This document shows positions 31,485 to 43,400 of a stretch of 64,000 nucleotides of DNA, in pieces. This DNA is from Rhynchonema sp. JSB1_4 (Eukaryota > Nematoda > Chromadorea > Monhysterida > Xyalidae): positions 1-64,000 of the forward strand of contig JASAMV010007680.1 in assembly GCA_030248065.1 (NCBI GenBank), written 5' to 3'. Position 1 is the first letter of the stretch. The number at the start of each line of letters is the position of its first letter. A model generated the notes under the pieces. That model was not told the origin of the DNA and did no database searches. It saw nothing but the letters and a program-made list of their open reading frames with translations. Both the position numbers and the translations under genes were made by a program.

Positions 31485-34400
31485 TTACGCATAGAGTGTC
31501 ACAACTTCAGCACCGGTGCCTTTGATCAGCAACACGCGTTGCAGGCCCTCGGTCAGGGCTTCGATGAATTCCATGTCTGAAATTTCGAAAACGGTACCCA
31601 TTTTTTTTTTGAAAAAAGTCAGGATCATAACAAAAACAAAGTCTGCGACTCACAAAATTGTTCGTTCTTCTTCTGCGTCGGTCCGGGAAGATTCACGATC
31701 ACCAAATCGGCGTTGGAGGACTTTTTGCGCATTTCCTGCAACGTTTGTATTTTAGAAATTGGAAAACAAGAAATTTGTTTCGACCTTTTTGTTTCAAACG
31801 CGAGGAATTTTAGTGCTCGCATGCATATAAACAGGTGGACCCGCAGGAAGTCCAACCCTACATGACAGAATTTGAAATCAGACAGTTTCGAATCTAATGT
31901 TTATATGCACGGTAGGTATAAATATTCGTTTTATTAATTCCCAAAACTCCCACCTCATTCAGCCGGACAGCAGTGTGCATGCGTCGAATATTCTGCGATT
32001 CGCTGCTTATGAAAGTGTCGCGCCAATCGTCTTCTGCAAAAAAATAATTTTCTCCTCCCATTAATTTGTCAATGCAATTGAAGAGAAACGCGTTTCTAAC
32101 TTCCTAAATAGCCTTTAGTTTTCGATCGCAAGAATGTTATACTCATTAGCGTGAGATAAAGCCCGTCAGTCATACAGGATGTCGCTATGGGTGGCATTCA
32201 TGAAACGGTGTAAACGTCAGTTGGGCGTAAAAGTCAGTGTAAGCTCGATCGAAAGCTCGGTCGATGTAATCTCGGTGTAAACAAAACATTCCACGTGAGC
32301 AGCAGATAATGTTTCATGTTTACACCGACCGAGCTTTCGACCGAGCCGACGCCGACCTTCCCGCCCAACTGACGTTTATACCACCGTTTCGAAAATTCCA
32401 TCCTATGAATACATGGAGGCTGGAACTTACCATTAGACTGTGTCGACATTTCGCTGGTCTGGCGGTCGACATTATTTGCTTTCCCGTCCTCTCCGTCTGG
32501 CACCGGTTCATTCGATTTCGCCTGCAGCAGACGGCCGTCCGACGACGCTTTTCGGTGTAGCGCCTGGAATGTGCCATAATTCTGTATCATAAATTTTGGA
32601 ATAAATACGCGATGTAGAATGACACTGTTCTTGTGGTTTTTGCGTGTTTTCCTGTCGATCGATTACAATCTAACAATGGTGATATACACTCGAAACGGCA
32701 ACATCGGGAAATCATATTGATCAAATCAAGACACTCAAAATTTGATCCAACCTAAATTTGCTGCACACAAAATGTGAGTTTGTCTCATAATATTTTGAGT
32801 TTGTGTCCAAGTTTCAAATCTGAAGCTGAAATTCTGATATACAGTATATATACTGTATATATGTATCGTCGGTATCAGTAAAATTAAGACCAACCCCCAC
32901 CAAAAGACCAACCCCCTTTTTGTGTGCAGCGTGTAGCTGGCAAACTATTCTAAACATTCACCAAAAATTTTGTCTCAAAACGCTATGTACATTGAGTTAC
33001 AGCCTGTTGAAAACACCTGCTAGTTCCGGTTGGGGGTTGGTCTAGTTTCTTGTTTTTGAAAAAGAAACCCAAGTTGCTTGGCGGAGCAATTTTCGCGGAC
33101 AAAAAAGACCAAGCCCCAAAGCACGCGACCCCAACACACACACACACACACAAGATTGCTTCAGCACATGATTGTTGCATAATACCCCAGCTGTGTGTGT
33201 GTGTTGTATTAGGGACTTTACGCTCTCTCGGTGAGTGCGTCGCTGCTGGCCCGATCATTACGTTTATAATGTATCGTAAGGCGGCTTGGCTGTCGGCGTC
33301 TTTAGCACAGTGGCAAGCATATCTGACTGTGGTTGTGAGAGCCACGAGTTCGAAGCTTCTCACAGACAAGCTTTTTGATGTTTTTCTTTATGTTTTCAAT
33401 GTGTAAATATCAATGATTTCAACAAACAGAAACCAATCGCTTCACACCCGACGTTTGCTTCAAAATACAATCAGAAAAACCCGGCCCAAAAAATCGGGCC
33501 GGATAGGACCGGGCTGACTTTTTCTGAATCCGGCCATGCCGGACCGAGGTAACCCGATTCCCACCTCTGTAACAAGCATTTTGAATGATAATGCTGCATT
33601 TAAGACGTTTTCATGAACCCCGTATTGAATCATTTTCAAGCAGGCTAAAAATAAATGGCAGAGAAAATGGGGGTTGGACTTTTTTTCGGTTTTCAACTGC
33701 TCCGCCAAGGGGCTTGGTCTATATTTATTTTTTTGTCAACTAAAACCAACCGACAAATAGCTTTGTTTTTACTTGGATATGATGATTCAAAGTCTAGTTT
33801 TGTTTCTATGATGATCAGCATGCTCCCTTTCGTAGACATGCCAAACATCAGCCTACCGAACCAAACCGTGTTGGAAATGCGGTCAGGCCAACTTCAAACG
33901 CTTTTTTCTCGAAAAAGTGGTTTGGGGGTTGGTCTTATTTTTACTGATACCGACGGTATGTAAGGACGTGGGAAAAGACGCCAAACACGTCACGCTGATA
34001 TTGGTTGCACAATGACTATATAAGAATCCATCCAAAAATTTCCTGAATGGTAAGGCACGTCTCGCTGCAGATCACAAGCGTTATATTTATATTTTTTCCA
34101 AAACATTTCTGGCGATATTACAGTGAAGCTGCTTGAACACAGTGAGCGTGATATCGGCAGAAATGTTTCGGAAAAATATAAATAGACCGCTTGTGATCTG
34201 CAGCGAGACGTGCCTTACCATTCAGGAAAATTTTTGGATGGATTCTTATATAGTCATTGTGCGACCAATACACTGATGCTTCACAAACACTAAACACCAA
34301 CCGTCGTCTCATCCACACTGGTCTTTGGCGTCTTGAATTCATCGTCAACTGCTGCATCTGGGTTGGGATCTCGGTCGAAATCGAAATTGTCAAGCAGACC

Positions 34401-36196
34401 AGTGCCGCCAACTGGAAAATATTGGAGGATTTATATTGGGACTGTGAATTTCGATTAAGGCAAAGCCACATACATATAAGGTCACAGTGTAAGCTTTTTG
34501 GCAAGTTTCCGAATGAACCCCCTGGGGCTTTTTAGGTTTAAAAATGTTTAGCATAGCGCGATAAAGGTCTCATTAGAATATGTGCGTGTTGTCTTTGTCA
34601 TACAATCACAAAAATTTGTGCGTGCAATCAGCACTCTCAAAGACAACAATGGTAATTAAATGCCAATTAAAGGAAAAGGCAATATAATTAAGATTTGCGA
34701 TTAACATTATTCTCTCACCCAGAGATTTCCTCCTCTGCGTGCGTCTGTCAATGACAGCCACTTGCGGATCCAATTTCGCCTTTCCGGCCCCGATGTGCAG
34801 GGCCCTCATCAGTCGCACCCGTTGTTCCATTCGCATTGTGCGCTCGTACGTGTACTCGCTGATGTCGCTGTCTTGCTGAAGGTGGCGAAATGGGGGGATG
34901 AATGGGTTATGCAGTTCGTATGCAGGAATATTTTCGATTATGATCATGGGCCCTGGAATATTCCTGGAACATTCGAGCTGTGTTAGGTGAATTGATATTT
35001 GTGATCAACTCAGATCCTCTACCAAGGGCGTCAACCCAAAGCAGCCTTGTGTGTGAGCGCGCGGGAATTCGGCGTGAGTTACTGACGATAAGCAAGCAGT
35101 TATTGATTCAAGTAGATCTATCGCAGCTATGTGTAGTGCCTGTTGACTTCTGAGGCCTACAACACCACATACCGCACAGTCGGTCTTGAACTTCCTGGGT
35201 TTGTTGAATATAGTGTACATTACTAAGAGCGTGAACACTGTCTACAATTAGTTTTAGTTTTTAGTATAGTACTCATGATAAGAAATTAATTGTGAGCATT
35301 TTTAATGGCATGCTGTGGCTGTGGCTAACAGGCACAACTTGAAACATCACCAAGCTCACTAACACATACCATTTCAATCACATCCACCACAGCATTGATT
35401 CGCAAATGATACAGGAACGTCTTCAACTCTTCCTTCATTGTCACACTGTTATCGCCGACTTGCGCCACCTTTGTTGGGAGGGGGCGTGTTTGGAAATATT
35501 TCCACTTTCTTTGCAAAACAATTGACACAGAAATCTACAAAACCGTAAAAATCCGCAGTTCGGCCGTGCGCCACGTGCGATGTTGCTGTAGTAGGAAGGG
35601 CAACAGAACGAGCATGCCACCATCATTCAGAATCCACCAAACGTCCAGCGTTCCGGTCATCTAAAATTACATAATTTTGAAAAGAATTTTTATTTTCTGA
35701 AACGAATTTCGTGACTCCACAACCACGAAATAAACTATATTTCTCATGAAGAATGTCATAGCGCGCCGACCCACCCGTTCCTTCGGCAGAGGAAACAACT
35801 GCACATTCTTCAGCAACAAGATCGCGCAATGAGCTGCTGATGCGACGCGAATTGTGTCTAGAATTCAGGTAGAAATCTTGGTTTTCTAATAGGGCTAAAA
35901 TTCAATTGAGCCATGTTTCACCAACCGACATACTGTCGCACAAATTCCCACGATCGCTCCTCCTCTCTCCAGTTCTCCGGCCACGCCTGTACCAAAGTGT
36001 TGTGACGCAGGGCACCGAGCCCAGACGTCTACAAAGAAATGAGTGTTTTTGTGTAATTGTTTTGCATTTATTTTTTCGTGAGGTGTCTATATATTTTAAC
36101 CTGAATCAGGCAAGATATGCCCTCTGTCGGGTCGCGTGTCACGCAAACGTCGCAGAAGCCGCGCACCTTGTGACGTTTCATCAGCGTGCGCATTAT
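31485..36196 (-). CDS. K-Cl cotransporter (KCC) C-terminal exons, left-arm copy, 5'-truncated
   Basis: KCCs export K+ with Cl- across the plasma membrane. Minus-strand exons in coding order: 36101-36196, 35926-36028, 35775-35857, 35544-35660, 35370-35468, 34719-34875, 34302-34411, 32431-32563, 31954-32033, 31654-31735, 31485-31576 (stop TAA). Phases match throughout. Only the cytoplasmic C-terminal domain is present: [96 protein letters not shown] and the terminal [17 protein letters not shown]. The MHTAV threonine corresponds to a WNK/SPAK-regulated site known in KCC3. All 12 transmembrane segments are missing because the palindrome turns back. The exon present at 40427-40605 has no partner here. 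Confidence 0.92.
32189..32404. repeat. MITE family 1, in KCC intron (left)
   Basis: Inverted repeat with ATGAAACGGTGTAAACGTC and ACCGTTTCGAAAATTCC ends. The mirrored copy at 48441-48656 is in the same intron of the right arm, so insertion predates arm divergence. Confidence 0.85.
33300..33375 (+). repeat. tRNA-like relic inside the TA element
   Basis: TTTAGCACAGTGGCAAGCAT resembles an A box and GAGTTCGAAGCTTC a B box, with GTTGTGAGAGCCAC between. Typical of a SINE head captured by or inserted into the TA element. Confidence 0.45.
33470..33575. repeat. fragment of the GGCCGGGCC hAT family
   Basis: ATCGGGCCGG, GACCGAGGTAACCCGATTCC and CACCTCTG match the right end of 14889-15337. One end only. 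Confidence 0.7.
34000..34269. repeat. MITE family 3, in KCC intron (left)
   Basis: ATTGGTTGCACAATGACTAT at the left, complement ending GCGACCAAT at the right; long inner stem CTCGCTGCAGATCACAAGCG and complement. The partner at 47666-47936 is in the same intron, so it is ancestral to both arms. Confidence 0.9.
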
Positions 36197-37976
36197 CTGA
36201 AATTGGAATTCAGGACCTCAGTCCAGGATCAAAAAAGGTTATCGATCTGCTATTCGAATAATCTGACTGAACTAAATTTGCACTGGCCATGGCTGGCTGG
36301 TTCACAGCTGCAACAAGTTCGATTTCATCCAAAACTTTGTTCAGTTTTCAGTTTCATTCATTTTTACCCAGGATCAAACACTGTGACAGCATCACAACAG
36401 GAAAGGCGTGAAAGACGCCTGTTAAAAAACAACAACAACAACAACAAAAGGCTTTAAAAATTACAAAATCACGGAAACCAAAGTCATAGACACAGCAAAA
36501 ATAAAAGAAGCAAACATTTTTAAACATCCAGTTCTTGAAACAACAGCACAAGATAAGATTGACATGAGCGTTCCATAAAGCGTGTTATCCAGTTGTGGAG
36601 AACCGGCAGTTCTCCATGAAACGGCATGGTGTTCTTGAGCATGTGATTTCTAAAGAGCATGTTTTGGCTGAATAATGAATGTGTAATGCTGCTGATAAGC
36701 TGACGGTCTGTTCTGTCTGTGTGTGCTTTACATTCTGTTTTCACTGTTCAGATTGAGACTTTGTGTGTCGGTTTAATATTGAGCTGTATTACATTTCTGA
36801 CGTAATGAATCTCGTATTATTGAGCATCGGAATATTGAGTTATCGGAACTTGCAATATTGAATCTAAACTACAACGGACATCCAATCACGCTAAACGACA
36901 TCACTCAACCAAACGCCACACAATGCCATGAGCTGACTTTCCCTGTGCCTAATCGCTTCCGCGATACCAGTTACCCAAAATACATACGTTTAGTCAACTA
37001 CATACTTTTGAGCTGGGAGTTGCTGTGAAATTTTCGTGTGGTGCGCCATCAGTTGATAATTTACGTTTAAAGTTACTCCAGCTTCAGGCCTTTATGACGC
37101 AGGCAAGAAAGCGCACGTATGGAATGTCGCCTTTGCATTCGTTACACTGTTTCACGGGCCAATCAATTTCAAGCCGTTGTGTTCCCCGACCTGAAATGAA
37201 TAACTAACAAGCTGGACGAAATTAGTGGCTCCGATAAATTTTTCAATATCCTTGACGCAAGGCAAGTCACTTCCGATCACCAAGTTTGATATCGCTCAAT
37301 ATAATCATGCTAAAGTACTCACCAGCTAGCGAAGTGCAAGCTGAACCTAGCCCGCAGAAAAAGCCGAGTTGTGCATGCCATGGTAAAGACTTTGTGGTGG
37401 CCCTCTGAATCAAAGTGCGGTTGCCCAGACTTCCGGCTCAAACGCAAGCCAACTTTGCATTCTTTTAATCAAAACGTATGCCCAGTTTTCAAACCTTTCA
37501 TGTTACTTGGGTGGAGCACGTCTCGGACTTTTGAAGCTGGGTCAATTACTGCCCTTTATTGGCATATTATACCATACTAGGTACACACATAAAAGCGCTC
37601 CCAACTTGTACACAAAAATACTCCAATCTCACTGACTACTAATTCAGCCAGTGCTAAAGCTTCAACAAGCACATAAAGCAAACGCTAATTCTAACGTGTT
37701 GCTGGGATACGATATGCAAAGAGTTTGCCTTCTGGTTCCATGACCAGCCCAACGCAGATGTTTCCAGCGAACCACAACTGGCCAGGTTTGCAGGGCTTGT
37801 GCCACGTATTTTGTAGTTTTCATGTTGGCTTGGCTACCACTGTCACATTTTACTTGTGTTTTTTTTATTTTTTTTGCCGAATTTACCCACCATAGTTACT
37901 TGCCATTCAGGAATATCATTAGATTTTGCCGCGCAAGTCGCAATCTTCTTAAAACCAAAGCCACCATAGTGCAAAT

Positions 37977-39486
37977 ATGACCAGCGATTCGGATAGGATT
38001 CGTTTGAATATCGGCGGTCGACAATTCGAAACGACCAGAAGGACATTGGGCTCGGAGGGATTATTGGCTAAATTGAGCAGGTCAGTCATCAGGTTAAATG
38101 AGATTTTTTCATCTCATCGCCTCTAAACGAAGCTTAGTCTGAGCAGCTGACAGACAATCCAGAAGACGCTTAGGTCTAGCTGGTTTTCATACGACTGGGG
38201 TTGGCTTTTTCTGGACAGAGAAATCTGAATAAATCTTTTTATATAAAGCTTTTTGTGTGTCCTACCGCGCTGATGGGCACTAGAACTAATTAAAACCAAA
38301 GTGCGCGAAAGGCCCGCAACGAACACTCCCTAAGCCCCCCATCCCGTTTTTCGACCTATCTACTTTCGAGTTTCTCATTTCTACACGGATTGTGCATAAT
38401 CGAACCTTGCTAATCGCCGGAACAGTTTATTCAACTGCCATATTAAAAACAACCCAATTAAGCAACATCTTCTTTAGTCGCTTCTTTCTTCGGAAGATTT
38501 ATTTTTAGTTCTACCAGCTGCCATCCCTATCAAGGTATTGACTCAATTGGATCAGTGTTTTGAACTTTCGACATGCGGAATCAACATTACGCACTAATCG
38601 TGTCGTATGATTGATGGTGTGAACACGATTTTACGACAGTATAGTATCTCATGTCTCACCAAAGCTGACATCTTCATATGTAAGTCTACCGAGTTTGCCA
38701 CTTAAACACCCTTACGCCTCCCTCTGAACTTCCCTTGTCCCGCTCTAATTGGATTTTCCTGTCAACCGTAACCTGCCCAACCGTTCAGTAGATATGTAGC
38801 TACTAAAACTTTCCTTTTCTTCTGTTTTACCCTCATAACGCATCAATAGCAGACAAAAGCTCGTATAGAAATCTAACCAAAAGTCTTCCCTTGCATAAAA
38901 GTTTCACTAAAAGCCCCCATTCTAACTGATTTTTCTTTTCTATGTTTGAAACCCTTAATCCCCACTTCGTAAACTTGTACTTTCCTTTCTTTTCAAGATA
39001 TCCTAGAGGTCATAATTTCCCCATAATACCCTCATATAACGAGCTTTACACCCATGTCAGAATAAGGAAGGGGATATGTGGCGGTAGTTTGACGAAATCT
39101 GGATATATGTATATATGTATTGGTTACTTGTTTAGTAAGTGTCCGGATTCCGAGTGACTAATGATTGTCGTATTGCCAAACGCCTCCAAGACAAAAAAGC
39201 AGCATAAAACTAAACATTACATTATGTAAAACATGCACCATCGAGTGCACTTGAGGAAATGAGCTTTTTCAACGACAAACAAGACCCTTTTATACGCTTG
39301 CAATCTCATACCAGAGCAATTCGTCATTTCAGCACTCTTGATCGAAATTAGCCTACACCATAGCCTTCTACAACTTAGAACTTCCTTTCAGATCTACTGA
39401 ATAAGATCCCCTTATGACACAATCGAAACACATCAACAACAAAACATCTGCGATATTTGAGAAAATCGATGATTGATATATGTACA
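37977..39486 (+). pseudogene. KCTD-like gene, left-arm copy, exon 1 intact then riddled with deletions
   Basis: Exon 1 (37977-38080) is identical to the right-arm exon and encodes [20 protein letters not shown], the start of a BTB/T1 domain. From about 38170 the alignment to the right arm shows frequent 1-5 base losses that destroy every later exon (for example the exon-3 equivalent near 38510-38650). Final remnants near 39460 still show ATTTGAGAAAATCGATGATTGA-like text with a lost base. Frames cannot be rebuilt from this strand. I read the damage as poor consensus sequence rather than natural decay. Confidence 0.7.
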
Positions 39487-40180
39487 TACACCACGCATTT
39501 TTGCATGCGCAAAGCCTGCCCCCTAGCATAAACAAATCGCCTGCCGCGCCTCAGGCTTGAGCTATCATAAGCCATACGCCTGCCGCGCCTGTGGTGATAT
39601 TCCTTCTTTTTTTGACATTTACTTTCTTTTATGGATATTTCAACGTTAAAGCAGTTGGGTTAAAGTCGTAAAGCTTCACAGCTCAGTGTATAACCTCTAT
39701 ACATTCCACGTTAAACAGGCAATTTTCACGTTTACACCACCACGCCACCACACACCGACCTAGCAGACTTTACTTCCCCCTATTCTTTCTCGTTTTTCCC
39801 TTCGCAAATGCCTTGCAACGAACAAATCCTCATTTCATCAACCCTTTTCCACCCTACGTTTTTTTGTTCCGAAGACCAAACACTCAAAAAGCGAGACTCA
39901 ATAGGACAAAAAAAAAACATACAAAACATAAGAAACCTAACAAACACGAGCCCAAACCCATTCCAACCAAAAATTCACTGTAAGATTGTTCAAACTGTGA
40001 TTCACTTGACTTCTTTTTTATATATGAACTTTTCATATTACTCACTTCTTTCTCAATCTTCATACAAGCTTGGTGTAGTCAATTTTATAAACGAGCCTGT
40101 GCGGAGGACAAGCCAGTACACAATCTCTATGGACGGTTTTTTCAATTTCCTTTCCTTTTGCGTACACAGGTACATCCCCA
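38170..40180. other. low-accuracy, deletion-rich segment at the palindrome centre
   Basis: About 2.0 kb aligns in reverse complement to about 3.1 kb (40650-43755). Differences are dominated by missing bases, often G, plus collapsed homopolymers: TAGGTCTAGC for TAGGTGCTGAGC, CCCTATCAAGGTATTG for CCCTGATCAAGGTGATTG. Outside it the arms match closely. Such a profile fits uncorrected single-molecule reads. Confidence 0.8.
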
Positions 40181-40426
40181 GAGATCAGGTTAGCAAGAAA
40201 GTATTTTCGCTGGGGCGGGGGTGGGGGGATGGTGCGTACGATTTTTTCTTTTTGTCTTCTGGGCGTTTTCGTGTTTTTTTTAAGGTATTTAAGTTACCTA
40301 CAGCTACTGTAAATATGTGGTGACAAGAGCCCATATATCGCAATAATTCTAACGCATTCATATAAAACCGCGCGGTTGCATAGTCAAAAATTCCTTCCAC
40401 GAATATACACACCCTCCCATTTGGCA
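40181..40426. other. palindrome loop, unpaired side
   Basis: Sequence between the last alignable left-arm base and the KCC exon. It contains GGGGCGGGGGTGGGGGG and T-runs and has no partner in the right arm. It ends in the acceptor TTTGGCAG of the exon at 40427. Confidence 0.5.
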
Positions 40427-43400
40427 GACCCCAACTGCTCGTGTTGTGCCACAAGAATATCACAGTTGATGAGAACACGGTTCGTGCCGAACACATGGTG
40501 GCGTTTGTGGCACAACTCAAGGCCGGCAGGGGCTTGACCGTTTTAGCATCTGTAATTGCCGGGAAATTGGACGATTGTCAAGCGACTGTGAATGACACGA
40601 GAGAGGTACGGGGGGATTCAACAATAAAAACTTTGTTGTTTTACCTGCGTGGGTGTACCAGCACAAAAAGGAAAGGAAATCTCATGAAAAAACCGTCCAT
40701 TAGCAGATATGTGTGACTGGGCTGTGTTCCGTCCGCCAAAACAAGAGGATAGGCTCGTTTTATAAATCATTGGACTACACCAAGCGTTGTCAATTCAGAA
40801 AGATACTTGACAAAGAGGAGACAAACATGGCAGTTATGACATAACAGGTGTAGCATCACTGAGAATTGAACGCAACATCAAATGGAAAAGTTCTTTCCAA
40901 ATGACTTGAAAAATGCAATGCACAAATGAAGCAAAAAAAACTTTTTTGCAGCTCACAATGAATCACAATGTTTTTGAACAACTGCTGTACCAGCTGCAAT
41001 TTTTGGCTGATTGGCGGCAAAGCCTGCCGCGCCTGCAGGCTTTGCAGGCTCAGTGCATAAGCGGTCGCATACGAGCCTGCCGCGCCTGCGCAGGCGCGGC
41101 AGACGCGGTGGGTGCACTACTGCGCTTGCTTGTTTGTGTGACATTTAGGTTTCAACATATTATGTCTTTCTGCGATATTGGTCCGCTTGTGTTTTTTTGT
41201 CCGTTCAGCTATCTTAGTATGAGCTTGTCTGCGCTTTTTGAGTGTTTGGTCACTTTTCGGAACATGAATAAAACGTCAAAAGTGGTTTGTTTGTCAAAAG
41301 CAGCGATGTGGATGAAATGTGACTTTGGTTACAGTTTTATTGTTCGTTTTTGCAAGGCATTTGATCGGACAAGCGGACAAATATCGCAGAAAGACATAGG
41401 GTGGAATTTTCGAAACGGTGTAAAGGTCAGTTGAGCGTAAAGGTCGGTGTAAAGTTCGGTCGAAAGCTCGGTCGGCGCAGCTGGGTGTAAACGTGAAACA
41501 TTGCCTGTTATTAACGTGGAATGTTTCAAGTTTACACCGAGGTCTATCACACTGAGCTGTCGACCGAGCTTTCCACCGACCTTTACACCCAACTGACCTT
41601 TACACCGTTTCGAAAATATCACCCATAAAATGTTGAAACGTAAATGTCACACAAACAAGCAAGCGCAATAGTGCACCCACTGCGCAGGCGCGGCAGGCTC
41701 GTATGCGACCGCTTATGCACTGAGCCATCAAAGCCTGCAGGCGCGGCAGGCTGCCATCTTTTGTATTGAGCCTGCGCCTGCAGGCGCGGCAGGCTTTGCC
41801 GCCAATCAGCCAAAAATTGCAGCTGGTGTATGTACATATATCAATCATCGATTTTTCTCAAATATCGCAATGGGATGTGTTTGTTACGTTCCGCATGTGT
41901 GTCATCGATTGTGTCCATGAACACACTGGCGCATTTCGGAACATCGTTATTCAAGTAGATCTGAAAGGAAGTTCAATGAAGTTCGTTTAGAAGGCTATCG
42001 CGCGATTCGTGAGGCCACAATCGAAACTTTTCGCAGTCATCAGCAGTGCATTGAAATGTACCAGTCGATAAGATTGTGCTTCCTGACTGTGTAGTTGATA
42101 CAAATCAAGCAGGAATGAGTGCTAAAGCCTTGTATAAACAGTTGGTCGTCATTCGTTTGCAATTCGTTGAAAACAGGGCTCAATTGAGTCGTCCTTCCAC
42201 CAACGCTGCCACTCGATGGTGCACCATCAGTTTTACATAATGTGCAATGTTTCAGTTTTATGCTGCTTTTTTGTCTATGGAGGCGTTTGGCGAATACGAC
42301 CGAATTCCATTAGTCACTCGGAATCCGGACATTTACTAAACACAGTAACCAATACATATATACATATATCCAGCATTTCGTCACAACTGACCGTTTCCAC
42401 ATATCCCCTTCCCTTATTCTGCACATGCGGGTCGTAAAGCACTCGGCTCAGATATCCATCGACGCGTTGTATGTCTGACAGCATGCTGACGCTCAGACCC
42501 GGGGCACCACAGACTCGGCACAGGTAAAAGTCGCCATCTCGTTTGTGCCAATGCAACTCTCTGTAGCCATTGATGTAATGGTCGATTTTGTCTGAAAAGT
42601 TACACCAGGAGGTTTTTTGCAAATTTAGTTCCATATACTGAAGTTTTTTTTCACGCAACGCCTCGGGGATCTAACCGACAAGCGGTTTCAAATGGACCAT
42701 CAGACAAAAAAGAAAAAATCCAGTTAGAACACTGGGGGCTTTTAGTGGAAACTCTTTTATAGTAGAGCTGGATGCTTTCAGTCTGGTGGTTGAGGACTTT
42801 TTCTATACGAGCTTTTGACACTCTTGGACCATACTTGAACAATGCGCAATTATGACGCGGTAAAACACCCGAAGAAAACAACGGAAATCTACGAGATTTT
42901 AGTCAGTACTACATACTCTACTTGAACGGTTTGGGCAGGTTTACCACGGGTTGAACGTTGATTTTGGACAAGGAAAAATCCAATTAGAGCCCCGGTGCAA
43001 CAAGGGGAAGATTTTCCATAGTTAGGGCCCCGAGGGAGGCGCTAAGGGGTGTTTTAAGTGGCAAACTCGGTAGATCTTGACATATGAAGATGTGCCAGCC
43101 TTTGGTCAGCAGACATGAGAATACACTATATTCTGTCGTAAAATCGCATGTTCACACCTTCAATCATGACGACACGATCTAGTGCGTCGAATTCCGTTGA
43201 TTCCGCATGTCGAAAGTTCAAAACACTTGATCCAATTGAGTCAATCACCTTGATCAGGGATGGCAGCTGGTAGAACTGAAAAATAAATGCTTCCGAAGAA
43301 CAGAAGCGACTCAAAGAAGATTTGGTTGCTTAATTTGGGTTGAATTTTTAATATGGCAGTTGAAATCTAAAGACCCACAAACCTCGGCTTCCCGGCGCAA

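Larger units (their letters stand above)
32866..33956. mobile_element. TA-target element with 30-bp inverted ends, left-arm specific
   Basis: 1.09 kb. Starts TCGTCGGTATCAGTAAAATT and ends with the complement of CCGTCGGTATCAGTAAAAAT. A TA is duplicated at each side (32864-32865, 33957-33958). The empty site is visible in the right arm (about 47980: CTTACATACATATATAC). TA target duplication suggests Tc1/mariner-type mobilisation; no transposase ORF. It contains a (CA)n run near 33136-33153, a tRNA-like relic and a piece of the GGCCGGGCC hAT family. Confidence 0.88.
17400..40180 (+). repeat. left arm of giant imperfect palindrome
   Basis: Everything from about 17.4 kb to the centre recurs as reverse complement in 40650-64000. 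Coordinates of mirrored points sum to 81923 near the centre (for example 37025-37207 with 44716-44898), to 80842 at the KCC stop exon, and to 81671 at the troponin T start. The drift reflects insertions. Near the centre the arms are almost identical; in the troponin T exons they differ mainly at synonymous sites, and introns carry arm-specific transposons. Confidence 0.95.

Noticed and set aside
39090..39157. Independent gene near 39.0 kb
   Set aside because: Its text is a deletion-damaged copy of the KCTD exon-4 region at 42.3-42.6 kb in mirror image.
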